Positions 34,801 to 45,559 of a stretch of 64,000 nucleotides of DNA are shown here, piece after piece (positions within the stretch are counted from its first letter, which is position 1; every line of letters begins with the position of its first letter). The stretch is from positions 29,903,921 through 29,967,920 of the forward strand of contig OZ020485.1 of NCBI GenBank assembly GCA_963971405.1, read 5' to 3'. This DNA comes from Psococerastis gibbosa (taxonomy: Eukaryota > Arthropoda > Insecta > Psocodea > Psocidae). The translations under genes were made by a program, and so were the position numbers. The notes under the pieces are model-generated. The model did no database searches. It saw only the letters and a list, made by a program, of their open reading frames with translations, and was not told where the DNA came from.

Positions 34801-37587
34801 TCACATCATCTTTAATTTCCATACCGCGTCATCATCATCTTTATCATACCGTATAGTTAAAAGACCATCACAGTGGGAAAAGCCTTACAGTTTCCCCAGC
34901 TACATAAGAACTACGTCTAGACGGAGTTTTTGGTACCAAGCAAATGTCACATATAATGCTTTTCAAAAATTTACCGGGGGTGCCAGGACTTTAAATAGAA
35001 AACAAATTACTGACTACTGTGAGTCATTATTGCAGTATATAAGGGCCGCATTGGAGTATACCAGAGGCACTGCTGCCAGTTAATGCTGCCTACTTGGCTG
35101 ATTATATATAATAACTAAAGGGTATAAATATGTATTGTTGTATTATTGTATCTACATTACTATTTTTATTTTTTAATTACTTCATTATTATAATTAATTT
35201 TGTCAACTTGAGTTGGTAGGTACCCCGCACACCTTCAGGTTAAGGGGGCCTACAAAATAATTTGTTACGCCAATCATTTTAGAAAAATATACGAATTGTT
35301 ATTATTATTATTATAAGTGTAAAAATAAAATATTTCATTAAATACTGATTGTATAGACTTTCCTGGTCATTTTAACGCACAGTAGGCTACGATGATGTGT
35401 GCCTCTTTCTAATACCGATTGGCAACAACTATCGAAATTCAAAATGATTCCTTTATGAAGAAAAAACTGCTGGCAAAGGCGCCCGGACCAAGGAGTTCAA
35501 AAAATGTGACCAATCGGCGTTAGCTATGCTGACCACATCTCATATGTTACTAGTACCGTATATAAGAATGTCGAGTGTTTATTTTCAGGGGTGTGATATT
35601 TTTTTATAGCTTTGCAAAGTAAATTTTTTGTTAAATTCGACATTGTAAAGAAACGCGTTGGGGGGGGGGGGGGGGGGGTCGCGATTTGCTCTTCAGTTAT
35701 CGATTCAGGTGAGATTTTGCACACGTAAAAATATTTTTTGAATATTTTATTTAAATCTCCGCATACCATCCATATATGGTAAATAAACTTTTAAAAATAT
35801 ATTATTTTTATGGCTTCCTTCCCTTGAACTAAATGAGCCGTTGCGACCCGGAAGTTTCCATAAAAAACTTCCATTGGTTATATTCAATAGCTTACACAAC
35901 GATCGAGGGACACCAACGCTATTTTTATACATGTCGATTCTGACTATGAGGTTCTGTAGGGACAGTTTTGGTCACTAGGTTCGCTGACGACAAACCGATA
36001 TCCATATTATTCAAAATGGCCGCCGTTTGCATGCGAAAACTAAGCTCTTAGCATCTAATTAATTCTTTTAATATTTTTTATAATATTTTTACTATGCCTG
36101 GACCTTATTTCGCTGCATATAATTTAATATAGACTATATATTCTCCATGATTTATAGAAAAATATCACTTATTTAAAATAATACGTAATTAAAAATCATT
36201 TTAAAATAGTATTGAGGCTTATGGAAAAATCAACGCTTTGATATCATTGCAACTGGTGCTGCCATCTACAAAATGACGCCACAAATGAACCCCATTGTGG
36301 CCAATCGGTACTAGTGATCGCTACATATCATGTATCAAAATGTTGAGAAATAGGCTAGGCATTTCTTTTAGAGCCTAAATCTTTTTTCTAACTCTACAAT
36401 AAATATTAACTGCGTAAAAGTCTTTTTCTTTATTTTTTCAGGGAAATTTTTTTTATTAATGTGAAAAAAAAATTGTAAACCAAATAGGTTAGCTGTTAGA
36501 GTAGCCCTTCGGAGCTAAAGCTCGCCTAATAATCAAGACGTTTTTCATTTAATTTCAATGTCGACTTTACAAGAAACGAGGGGCGTTTGCGTCACGCGTT
36601 TGGAGAGAGGGTCCGATTATCCATTAAGTAATCATCTTCATTCGCCTCACACAAAGCACAGTATTCTACTGACGATATACTGTGTTATGACACATTGTGG
36701 GTCGAGGCTCGCCCAACTACAAGCACACTACCGATACCACCGACACCGATATAGTATAATTATATATGATGATAAACGTTTGCTACATACTGTATATAGA
36801 TTAGGATGCATGAAATAGTTCAGTGGTTTTTTTTATATAACATACAGTATAAACTTATTTGAGCGGGTAGCCTATAGGTGGGTAATTATGCAATGTACTG
36901 TAATTCAGTGATCTTGCAGCATCGTGCGCACTCGGCCACAGACCACTCCCCCTACGAAGTCCTAGACCACTCCAGTACCCGGAAAATCTACACAATAATA
37001 TAGACTTATGTGTACACCAACTGTGATAATCGCGGGCCGTGGTAACAATGTACCTACACTGTAGGATCATGTATAAAAGCAACATAAGTTAGTGCTGGGA
37101 CATGCGACACACTTAATCCATGATAATATGATTGGATGTCGCAACTCTGAAACGAACAAGTACTCAAATAAATAAAATAAAAATCAACAGCCGGTGCGAG
37201 TGAATCTCTACATGCTTTCCTATTAAATTTAGCATGGGTACCGAGATAGATAATATGAGTATATATAGCTCCCATGGCTCGACTAACCCGATCCCAAAGT
37301 GATTGATCGATGGAACGATTGCATAGTTGTACTTTGTAGTTCCATTGTTGACCAATTTAAAACACTATAAGCTTAGACTACTGTAATTTAGTTTACATTT
37401 TTAACCCCAAGAATAAGTTAATACTAATTAATGGCTTATAGCAGTGGGGGCATTGTTATTAGACAAAGTAGGTATTGTAATTCCGAAATTTTAATTAATT
37501 TAATACTTATTTTCAGAGCTCATCACGGCCTATCTGGGAACACTTGGCGCTGCTATAACGAATAAATAGGAAGGGCTTACCAATGCT

Positions 37588-37760
37588 TAAATTGCTTTCC
37601 AATTTATGCGTATACTGTAGTAAGCCTAGCACAAGGAAAACTGTGATGGTCGAAATTGTCGGTTCCGAGATTTCAACGAATTTACATGTTTCGAGGGCCC
37701 AGGAACAAAAAAAAAATGGTTTTTACAAAATGTCTGTCTGTTCATCGGTACTCGGTGGCA
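37588..37760 (+). repeat. Dispersed repeat R1, 5'-end fragment
   Basis: Reads ATTGCTTTCCAATTTATGCG, then GTGATGGTCGAAATTGTCGG, GAGATTTCAACGAATTTACA and CAAAATGTCTGTCTGTTCAT, matching the start of R1; it then breaks into unrelated poly-G sequence. An R1 terminal piece in the opposite sense lies at about 37,190-37,255. Confidence 0.5.
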
Positions 37761-38165
37761 GTTTTTTTTTTTATTTGGGGGGTCCAGTTTTCATAAAGTT
37801 TGCCCGCTTACGTAAGGTTTTCGAACGGGGTGGTGTTTCATTTGGCGCTCCTCTCCCCCCCCCCCCCCCGGGGGATTGTTTTTTAAAAGATAGGCTTGAA
37901 ATAGTTTGTCGGCAAAAAAATTGATTTTGCAGACGATAACTTTAATTAACAAAACAAAAAAGGGGACCGGGGTCTCCCCGGTGAATTTGTTTTTGATAAA
38001 TATCTAAAAAAATTTGCTATTTTGCTAAATTTTGGGGGATGCGGACTCTGCTGACCCAATAGACTTTCGGGCATTATTGATATTTTTTCCTCATGAATTT
38101 TGGGCCATTACCGTACCAAATTGGTACACGCGTACTCGATGTCAACATTATAGACAACGGCTTAA

Positions 38166-38327
38166 GGGGGGTATTCCATATACGTACAACGTCAACGAAA
38201 AATTGAAAAATGACGTTTTAGCAGACATTAAAGACATACTAAAAATTCTGCTACCACGTCAATTTACGTCATTTTGACGTCATTTTTCAATTTTTCGTTG
38301 ACGTTGTACGTATGTGGAATGGGCACC
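38166..38327. mobile_element. PIF/Harbinger-like MITE, family M1, copy 3
   Basis: About 162 bp, foldback. Arms TATTCCATATACGTACAACG and CAACGAAAAATTGAAAAATG have near-perfect inverses on the right (CATTTTTCAATTTTTCGTTG and CGTATGTGGAATGGGCACC). The core is the same as in copies 1 and 2. The ends and target duplication are less well kept than in those copies. Confidence 0.7.
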
Positions 38328-39954
38328 ATACAAGCGGTAGCCCACCATTAACAGTCAATCGCAACATGGTACAGGCAGGGTTTGCTTTTGCATTTGGCTT
38401 TTGCGCGGATATAGGCATTGCCCTTGTCGCGGACATTATAATAATTATTGTTGGATTAGGGGGGGGGGGGGGTGTTCACTAATAAAACCAATTTTTTTTA
38501 ATGTTTATAATCAAAATAACCTACTTTCTTACCCTAACTAAAATGTTATACGTAATTATTTTAAATTTTTTTACACAAACCATTTTTAAAGTCCTACGCG
38601 CGCGCGGATATGGGCATTTGCCCCAGTTGCCTACTGGTAAATCCGCCACTGGGTACAGGACAAGTCGTCCTCTACGGGTACAAAGCAGACCATTCCCATG
38701 GCCACTTGAAATATTTCCGGGATACTGCAGTGCTAGACCCAGACGATAGTCTACGCTTACGTATTGCCTACCAACAGTATGTACATACGTCAATTTACAA
38801 AAGTTGAGCTGTAAAGTCCTATATTCTATTACAGGTAGATCATTATTTGGCCTAGATGTTTACAGTATCATTGAAGACACAGAATCTCAAATTTGCGATT
38901 AGTACCTGCACCTAATTTTCGCGTGGCTTATATTACACAGCTACAGTAAACTACTACACTAACGTTCAACAATACTTACGCTACTTGATAATCCGTTAAT
39001 GGGATGTTCATTTGAGATTATTCGCCCAATCAAAATATTTTTGAGAAATAGTTTTTTTATTTTTTAACGGCCAAACCGTGAGTGGTAGGTGAAAACTAAA
39101 TACACTTATTACTAACAGGGATGTCCAGTCTAAGACTTAGTCGTATTTTTAGATGTCGGAAGACAACATTACTTCGGAACTCGATGGGATTTTGCAAGTA
39201 GGGTTTCTTGACAATTATAAATAATAAAATAAATAATAAAATAGTTATGATACTTCAGGAAAACGTACGATACATGTGTATCCCATAGCGCAAACACACA
39301 ATAATATAGTTAAGTCATGAAATCAATCAGCCTAATTAACGAAACCTATAGGATCATGTTTTTACTGTTATTCTACTCAGAAGATAAGGTCACACATTTT
39401 AACAGGAAAGTTATCATCAACTGAGCTAGTAGGTATGTAGCCTTGACGCCAGGCAAGATAATTACCGTATGCCTTCACTTTTTTAGAGAATCGCACGATT
39501 TACCAGCATCCAACGGATGAAGTAATATGAAACGTTAAAATGGAGTCAATGGTGATTTACACGTGCATGGGAGAAGGGGGAAATTTCGAAACTCAAGTTC
39601 ATATTCTGCCATCCATTTTGGTTACTAACCCGCTCAATCGAGCCTGGAGAGGGAATAATTGTACTCTGCGAGGTCAAGTACCGGCAACAAGCGCCAGAAC
39701 CGGTCATTGCGTTTTCGAACATCCATCTAGAAGAATCACATTAGCTCTTTGGAGTTTTAAGGAACAGTTTAGTTTGTTTTTTGGTGAATTGTGCCGTTCC
39801 CGCGATTTTTCCCACTTGGATTAACTTTGTCTTCTGGTAATTCTTGGAGTGCACCATAACCGTAAGGTAAGCCCAATTATTAGTAATGTTTTCATATTTG
39901 CGAGTTCACATGCACACTGTAAAAACCAATAGGGTGAGGCTGATTTTTCTACCA

Positions 39955-40920
39955 TCACAAAGCTTTCTTTATACTAACGTGTTTTACAAGCAAAAAAGTA
40001 AAAAATGGGATTATTGTCGCACTCCAAAAGCCAAGTACCTACCTATACTATACATTCTTTCTTATTTACTTTGATCATAGGTACCGATAATAACAAAATA
40101 CATAATAAATAGCAGGTATCCATAATAGACAATCATTAGTTCCATTGTAAATAATTGTCCTAGTGTAAATTTGAAATATAACATAATAGCCTAAATAATT
40201 TTTTCTTCAAAACCATTTTTTTGGGAAAGCAACCTGTTAGTTTTTGTTAGGGTAATTTATTTTAGTACCTACAACATGTGTACATGAAGTTAGGAAACAA
40301 CAATAATCAGAAGGTTCGCCTGAATAATAATTTGTTTCGGTATTTTTTCTTGCAAATTGAGGGTTTTGATTTTAATTTTCCCTGAAGCAAACTATCAATG
40401 AGTTTTAGTGGGTTTAGCTTACATTAATAAGAACTACAACATATGTGAATTTGAAAGAAATAATTGTAACCATTTATAGAAATAATTTTTTTAGAGTTTT
40501 TGAGGGATAAGTTTTTTTTAAATGTTAAATCGCGTACAAACAATTAATTTAATGAATGTATCTGATTAACCTCTTCAATCGCCTCACTAAGTCACCTAAT
40601 AGGTACTTGCGTCTCCGACCGAAAGGTGTGTATAGATACTTGCACAAGCACAATAACACCTTCAATCAATCAATCAATCAATCAACCTTTGTCCATGACC
40701 CACCAAGGTGGGATAGACGGCGTCCACCGAAGTGATAAAACCCCCCAAAATTTAGTTATAGCAAATAGAAAAAAACCGTCCCGAGATATGATGTGTGTGA
40801 ATTTGCATGCCGAATTTCATCAAAATCCATCGAGTAATTCGTCAGCAAATCGACAGATCTAGACAGACCGACCTCTAAACGTGTAAGTCCGCTGAAGTCT
40901 CGAAATAATAAATTTAGACC
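39955..40920 (-). repeat. Dispersed repeat R1, degraded and broken copy
   Basis: R1 pieces in minus orientation: CATCACAAAGCTTTCTTTAT at about 39,952, TTTTTTGGGAAAGCAACCTG (about 40,219), GAAGCAAACTATCAATGAG and TAGAAATAATTTTTTTAGAG. After other sequence (including an AATC microsatellite, about 40,665-40,684) come CCATCGAGTAATTCGTCAGC, ACAGACCGACC and GTCTCGAAATAATAAATTTA. Confidence 0.45.
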
Positions 40921-41698
40921 ATACTCTTATGTTCATTACAAGGCCGTCCTTAAATATTAATGGGGAAGCAATAAGAATTCCATTCTGCAAGAATGCCATA
41001 ACAGTAGTCCAAATACGAGTTCGCATCCAAGCATAGCAAGAGAATTTATTAAATCAGGCAAATGGTGTTGTACACTGTGTAGGTGCATCCTTTACTATAG
41101 AGCTTTACTTCTCTATACGAGTATTTTGATACATGATATGGGGTCGCCATTAGCACCCATGGGCCAGTTTTCAAATTCCTTCCATATCGGGGATAACTAT
41201 GGCTCCCACACAACAAACTTTCCTTCGGTAAATAATATATGATTCCTCGGTAACTTCGTCCTATCAACAGTGTACCGTACGCAATTTCCTCGTCTTGAAA
41301 GTGTTTGCCATTTTTGGAAGTTCATGGGAGCCACCCTTAAATGAACAGGGATACATGCGGGACATCCCGGAACTGGGACAGTGACTTTTGCTGCGGAACA
41401 GATCTAAACTTTATTACCCGTGATGATATTTTTGCCAGCTCTACGATCGATATTTCATGTGATATATTTTGATTTTGTTCATCTATAAGGCTTTGTCCTC
41501 CCCGGATACCTTATTGTTTCAGGACCTTTATTTCACGAGCTTAGCTACTCATGAACCTCCGTGGAACCATCCCCAAGACAATTTTGTGTGTTAGCCGTGA
41601 ATCGAGAAAAAAAAAATGATTTCACCAAAAACTCCGACAAAGGATTTGTTTACAAATAATTTTGGAAGATTTACTATTGAATTTCATTTAGTTTGTAA

Positions 41699-42265
41699 AG
41701 CTGTGTCCAGACTGGTGCATTAACGCAATGTAAATTGTAAAAGTAGAAGAAGATGTAGTGTTGGCCGCCGCTGCTGCCGTGATTTTGTCTTGTTCACCTA
41801 TGCGCATGCGCAAGAAGAAAATATTTTGGGTTCGACCGAGTCTAAAAAGCAGGACTACCTACAGCGCCAATGATTTAATGAAAGATCCGAAAATTTCTCC
41901 TAGTTCTTACCACGAGTCTCGCCGTTTATTGCGGTTTTTATATACTTTCTGTGGATTCCACAAAGCGGGGCGCTCACGATACTTATCTTATACTTATTAA
42001 ACATTGGTCATCTGACCACTCCACTTCCTGATCCGCCATAACTTTCAACGAATGCATCTGGAATAGGGATCGTGCGCCGTCCAGACTACAGCATGCCGAT
42101 CGGCTTTCCTATGACAGAGACCGCAACCTTTAGGATCCCGTAATCCCTGTCCCTAATGCATTGCGTTTCGGCTTTTGTTGCGTCCACACTACGAAAAAGC
42201 ACTACGGTCTACGGCTTTGCCAAAATGCAATGCGTTAATGCATAGTCTGGTGTCTGGACGCAGCT
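41699..42265 (+). mobile_element. Deleted PIF/Harbinger transposon with HARBI1-like fragment
   Basis: Terminal inverted repeats (AGCTGTGTCCAGACTGGTGC...GCATTAACGCAATG on the left; AGCTGCGTCCAGACACCAGA...ATGCATTAACGCAT as reverse complement of the right) bound a 567-bp element flanked by TAA on both sides (41,696-41,698 and 42,266-42,268). Inside, a short open stretch reads RMRKKKIFWVRPSLKSRTTY and SANDLMKDPKI, resembling the N-terminal part of Harbinger (HARBI1-type) nuclease proteins. The catalytic DDE domain is absent, so this is a nonautonomous deletion derivative. Confidence 0.7.
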
Positions 42266-42284
42266 TAACTTGACCACTTTACTG

Positions 42285-42510
42285 GACGGCAACACCACCA
42301 CCATGTTCTAATGCATGGGGCCCTCCCGGGATGGGCACTCGTGTACATGGTCTGCAATCTGCATTCATCACGGTTAAGTTGCACAGAGGGCAGATGTCAG
42401 AATTAAGCAAGAACCCCAATGACGTGCAAGTGGGAGGCGAGATAGTCGTGGCCAATGGCGGTTCTGAAAGCAGCAACGCTCGCAGGCAGGCAGGATCATA
42501 GGATGTGGTG
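42285..42510 (-). pseudogene. Relic of a non-LTR retrotransposon C-terminus
   Basis: The minus strand reads FRTAIGHDYLASHLHVIGVL, then after a frame change SDICPLCNLTVMNAD and HVHECPSREGP in yet another frame. A GHDYLxxHLHxIG stretch followed by a CPLC...H...C knuckle is typical of the C-terminal part of some non-LTR retrotransposon polyproteins. At least two frameshifts and an internal stop are needed. Confidence 0.5.
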
Positions 42511-44224
42511 GGTCGACCATAGGGTGTCCCAATGTTTTCCTGAACTTGTTCGCTTGTGCCAGTTACTGGCCCACGCCCTTAAATTTGACGGAAATAATAT
42601 GTCTGAGCACAGGCTGGTTGCTCAAGTGCAGAACTAAGTTTAGTCAGTTCGTCCACCGTCATCGTCAAACTAGGTCTCGGCCTCTCGGGTCTAGGAGATG
42701 TTGGACCCCTTACCAAAGCAGAGGGGGTTTTACAAACCATGGGGATCCGGTGGTCTACCCCCCGTGAAAATGTTTAAAATACAGGTGCGAAGTAGTATTT
42801 TTTTTAAGCATTTCACGTGCAATTTCTTGTTGAATTGCGGTCTTGTTGGAACCCGTCCGCATTCCCTCTTGAGTCAGGGGTCCACTGATACACTACACTA
42901 CATAAATTCCTAAAAATATTTTGGTCCCCCCGCCCTATCACACATTAATGCTAATGAGCTAAGGTTAGCAAAGCTGTATTGCAATACAAATACCTAAATA
43001 CCTTGCCATTATTGTAGTTATTGTAAAAAAATAAGCCATAACTTATTAATTTTGTGGAAATAAGTTACTACGTCCATCAGTATACAACAGTTAGTTTACA
43101 TTTGTAATTAGTATGATTCGCTTAAGCGCTCTGAAAGCTGCAAAAATTGAAAACATGTTATATATGTAGTAGTACCAAATTAGCATAATATATTTTTATA
43201 CTGTACCTAGGCATACATATATTTTTAATCTAATGATATCTTACAGACCTCTCTTACATGGCTTGCGGACCCCTCAGTCACCTGTTGGAACAACTGCACT
43301 ACAGTTTTTAAGTAAATGCGATTATAATTGTTAAACCTTTAAGAATAGTGCATAGTGACGTCAACTCATATCTGTTTTTAATAACCAGACTCCATAATTA
43401 TCCCTAGTCGGAAAATGTGCAGTCAAATGATGGCTCTTAAATTGATTTGCATCGGCCTTGGGAACGTTGCAATTAATTGGACTCTGCATTTACTTGAAAA
43501 TTTAAATTGGTAGCCTTGATGCTAGGCGGTTCCATCAACTTTCAGCAAAAAAAAACAACAACAATTTTGCAAATAATAGCCAAAGCTTGAGCCTCCTCAA
43601 TTAGACCATGTGTTTCATCACCATCTTGGTCCACTTTCGGCTCCTTAATTGCGCAGGCAAATTCAGGAGAATAATTCAACCGAAAATACTGTCCTTAAAG
43701 ATACAGACGGTAGCCTAAATGACCCAGTATGTATCAACATAGGCCCTAGGCCTACTTTAAAACCAATTGCAATAGTTGTGATGAAATATGGGCCCTAGTT
43801 CTGAATAATGCAACTTCATACATCTGCAGTGACAAAGCAATTTTTCTTCTTATGACCACACCGTCAAAGGCTGGGTGATGAAGGCTACCATGGATTACCT
43901 AACAGTCCGTTCAAGGACAAGAATGACTAAAAAGAGCCTTCCGGGCTTTTTACACCCTCAAGCGGCTCAAGGACGAACATGAGAGAGTAACAAAACATTA
44001 GCGTTGAGTCATAATGTACGGTACCGTAGTGAACCTTAATTCAGACTTTTCATACCGTTATATGATTCTCAATAGAATGGCCAGTATTTAGATTCTGAAA
44101 AGATATGAGTGCCGATATGGGTGACAATTGCCATCAATATGTCTTGTTCACAAATTGACTGGAAGTACAGTATGTCACATGCCGTTTAGGCGTTTAATAT
44201 CTTTATCTGGAGGGGAGGGGGTGT

Positions 44225-44305
44225 TAAAATGTAAACAAAACCATTTTGAATTATTTCTTTCTTTCTTTCTTTCTTTCCATCCTAAAATTATCTTGTTTAC
44301 ATTTT
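44225..44305. repeat. Foldback F1 core, copy 2, containing a TTTC microsatellite
   Basis: ATGTAAACAAAACCATTTTG at the left and AAAATTATCTTGTTTACATT at the right match the F1 core at 21.5 and 61.9 kb. Between them the sequence is replaced by about six TTTC units. Confidence 0.5.
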
Positions 44306-44310
44306 TAATG

Positions 44311-44500
44311 GGACATGTACATTAGTGGTACAGACTCCGACTTTCTCCCGAAAGGTTGTTAGTTCGAGTCCTACACTATCTACATTTTCTGGCCATGCTT
44401 CGGAGGGCATGTAAAGTAGGCGGTCCCGGGTCTTCCTAGTTGAGTGTAAGAGAGGGCTTTACAGCCCTAACTCCGCTAGGTTGGCTTAGCAATAGAACAA
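44311..44500 (+). mobile_element. SINE family S1, copy 2 (with tRNA-like head)
   Basis: The head contains an A-box-like TTAGTGGTACA and a B-box AGTTCGAGTCC (Pol III internal promoter). The body follows: GGCCATGCTTCGGAGGGCAT, AGGCGGTCCCGGGTCTTCCT, AGTTGAGTGTAAGAGAGGGC and CCTAACTCCGCTAGGTTGGC. The architecture and repetition in the window identify a tRNA-derived SINE; I do not recognise a named family. Confidence 0.7.
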
Positions 44501-45559
44501 AGAAAGTCAATATTTATTTTATTTATTTATTTATTTAAACCCAGGTTAAGTTAATACTTCAAGCGGACGTTCCTTTCGCCCACAGGGAAGTCCAGCACTG
44601 CATGGGGAAGGGTCAACTAAATTCCTACAATAAGAAGGGCAGTTTCATGGGCAATATAAAAAAAGAGATTTAAAGAGTGGTGGATCCAAAATAAAAATCT
44701 CATATAGGCCTACTGTAAATTACAGCAAAACATCACATTCTTGCGTGTTTTATAGGAACAATTATTAACATATTAGTAAAAGATCAAATACAGCACAACC
44801 ATTGACGACGCCAGTAACTTTGACCAAATCTTTTACAATCGGAAACAATTTTCCAGTGTATAGTTAATCGAACCCTCAAGTGCTTGCCAGTTCGTGCAGC
44901 TTTACAAGACAACTTTTAAGATGCCATACTACTGAGGCATGTATTTAATGACTACCAGTGACCATAGGTGAAAGGATTTGTTGTGGTGTTACGGGCTGAA
45001 TTACTGCATTTCATCATCCATGCATTCAAACTGTTTCCAAACAGTGATTATGACGAATGAGCGCTTGGGAAGTTAGAGTCAGCCGTCAATGAAATACATA
45101 TGCATCACGACTGGCACAACCTAAAATGGGCAATATTAGCAAGGAACCCCACAAAATTAATGGTATTTTTCAACGTCAACGCTAGATGTCTATTGCATAT
45201 CAACATCAAACAAGGGAGTACAATTTTTCTTGTTCGTGTTGCAGCAATAATAATGTTAGGCAGAGTCTTCGCACACTTGATTCGAATTATGTACTCTTTA
45301 ACAATTAAATACTGTTGGACCTTGCACCAGCGATTGAAATTATCGAAACACTTGAGTTTGTTTGATTTTATTAATATACTGTATGATTATGGAATTATTG
45401 GTATGAAAAAAACTGGTCCAACAGTAGAATAATTATTTTTCTTAGTAATAAGCAGCACTAGATTTTTTTTCCCTATATAAATGAAATTTTAATTTTAAAG
45501 AAGAAGGGACATAAAGTTACAATTGCAGAACAGGTTAACTCTAAAAACATCTCTAAAGG

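Larger units (their letters stand above)
31884..41698. other. Long gene-free interval downstream of nidogen
   Basis: Apart from elements listed separately (M1 copy 3, R1 fragments) I see no supportable exon. The interval has several poly-G/poly-C runs (about 33,275, 33,705-33,724, 35,660, 37,855 and 38,460) with GGACCCCC-type flanks typical of dispersed repeats, plus short A/T-rich stretches. Frames such as 33487-33744, 36558-36818 and 39540-39824 show no domain, signal peptide or splice context. An upstream noncoding exon of the CRAL-TRIO gene could lie here unseen. Confidence 0.5.

Noticed and set aside
39540-39824. 94-codon plus-strand frame starting MESMVIYTC
   Set aside because: No signal peptide, domain or conserved motif, and no neighbouring exon with compatible phase.
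40667-40684. Short tandem AATC units as a CRISPR-like array
   Set aside because: Simple microsatellite with no spacers, in a eukaryotic genome.
45100-45432. 110-codon plus-strand frame
   Set aside because: Hydrophobic composition arises from AT-rich sequence; no family resemblance and it sits just outside a LINE tail.
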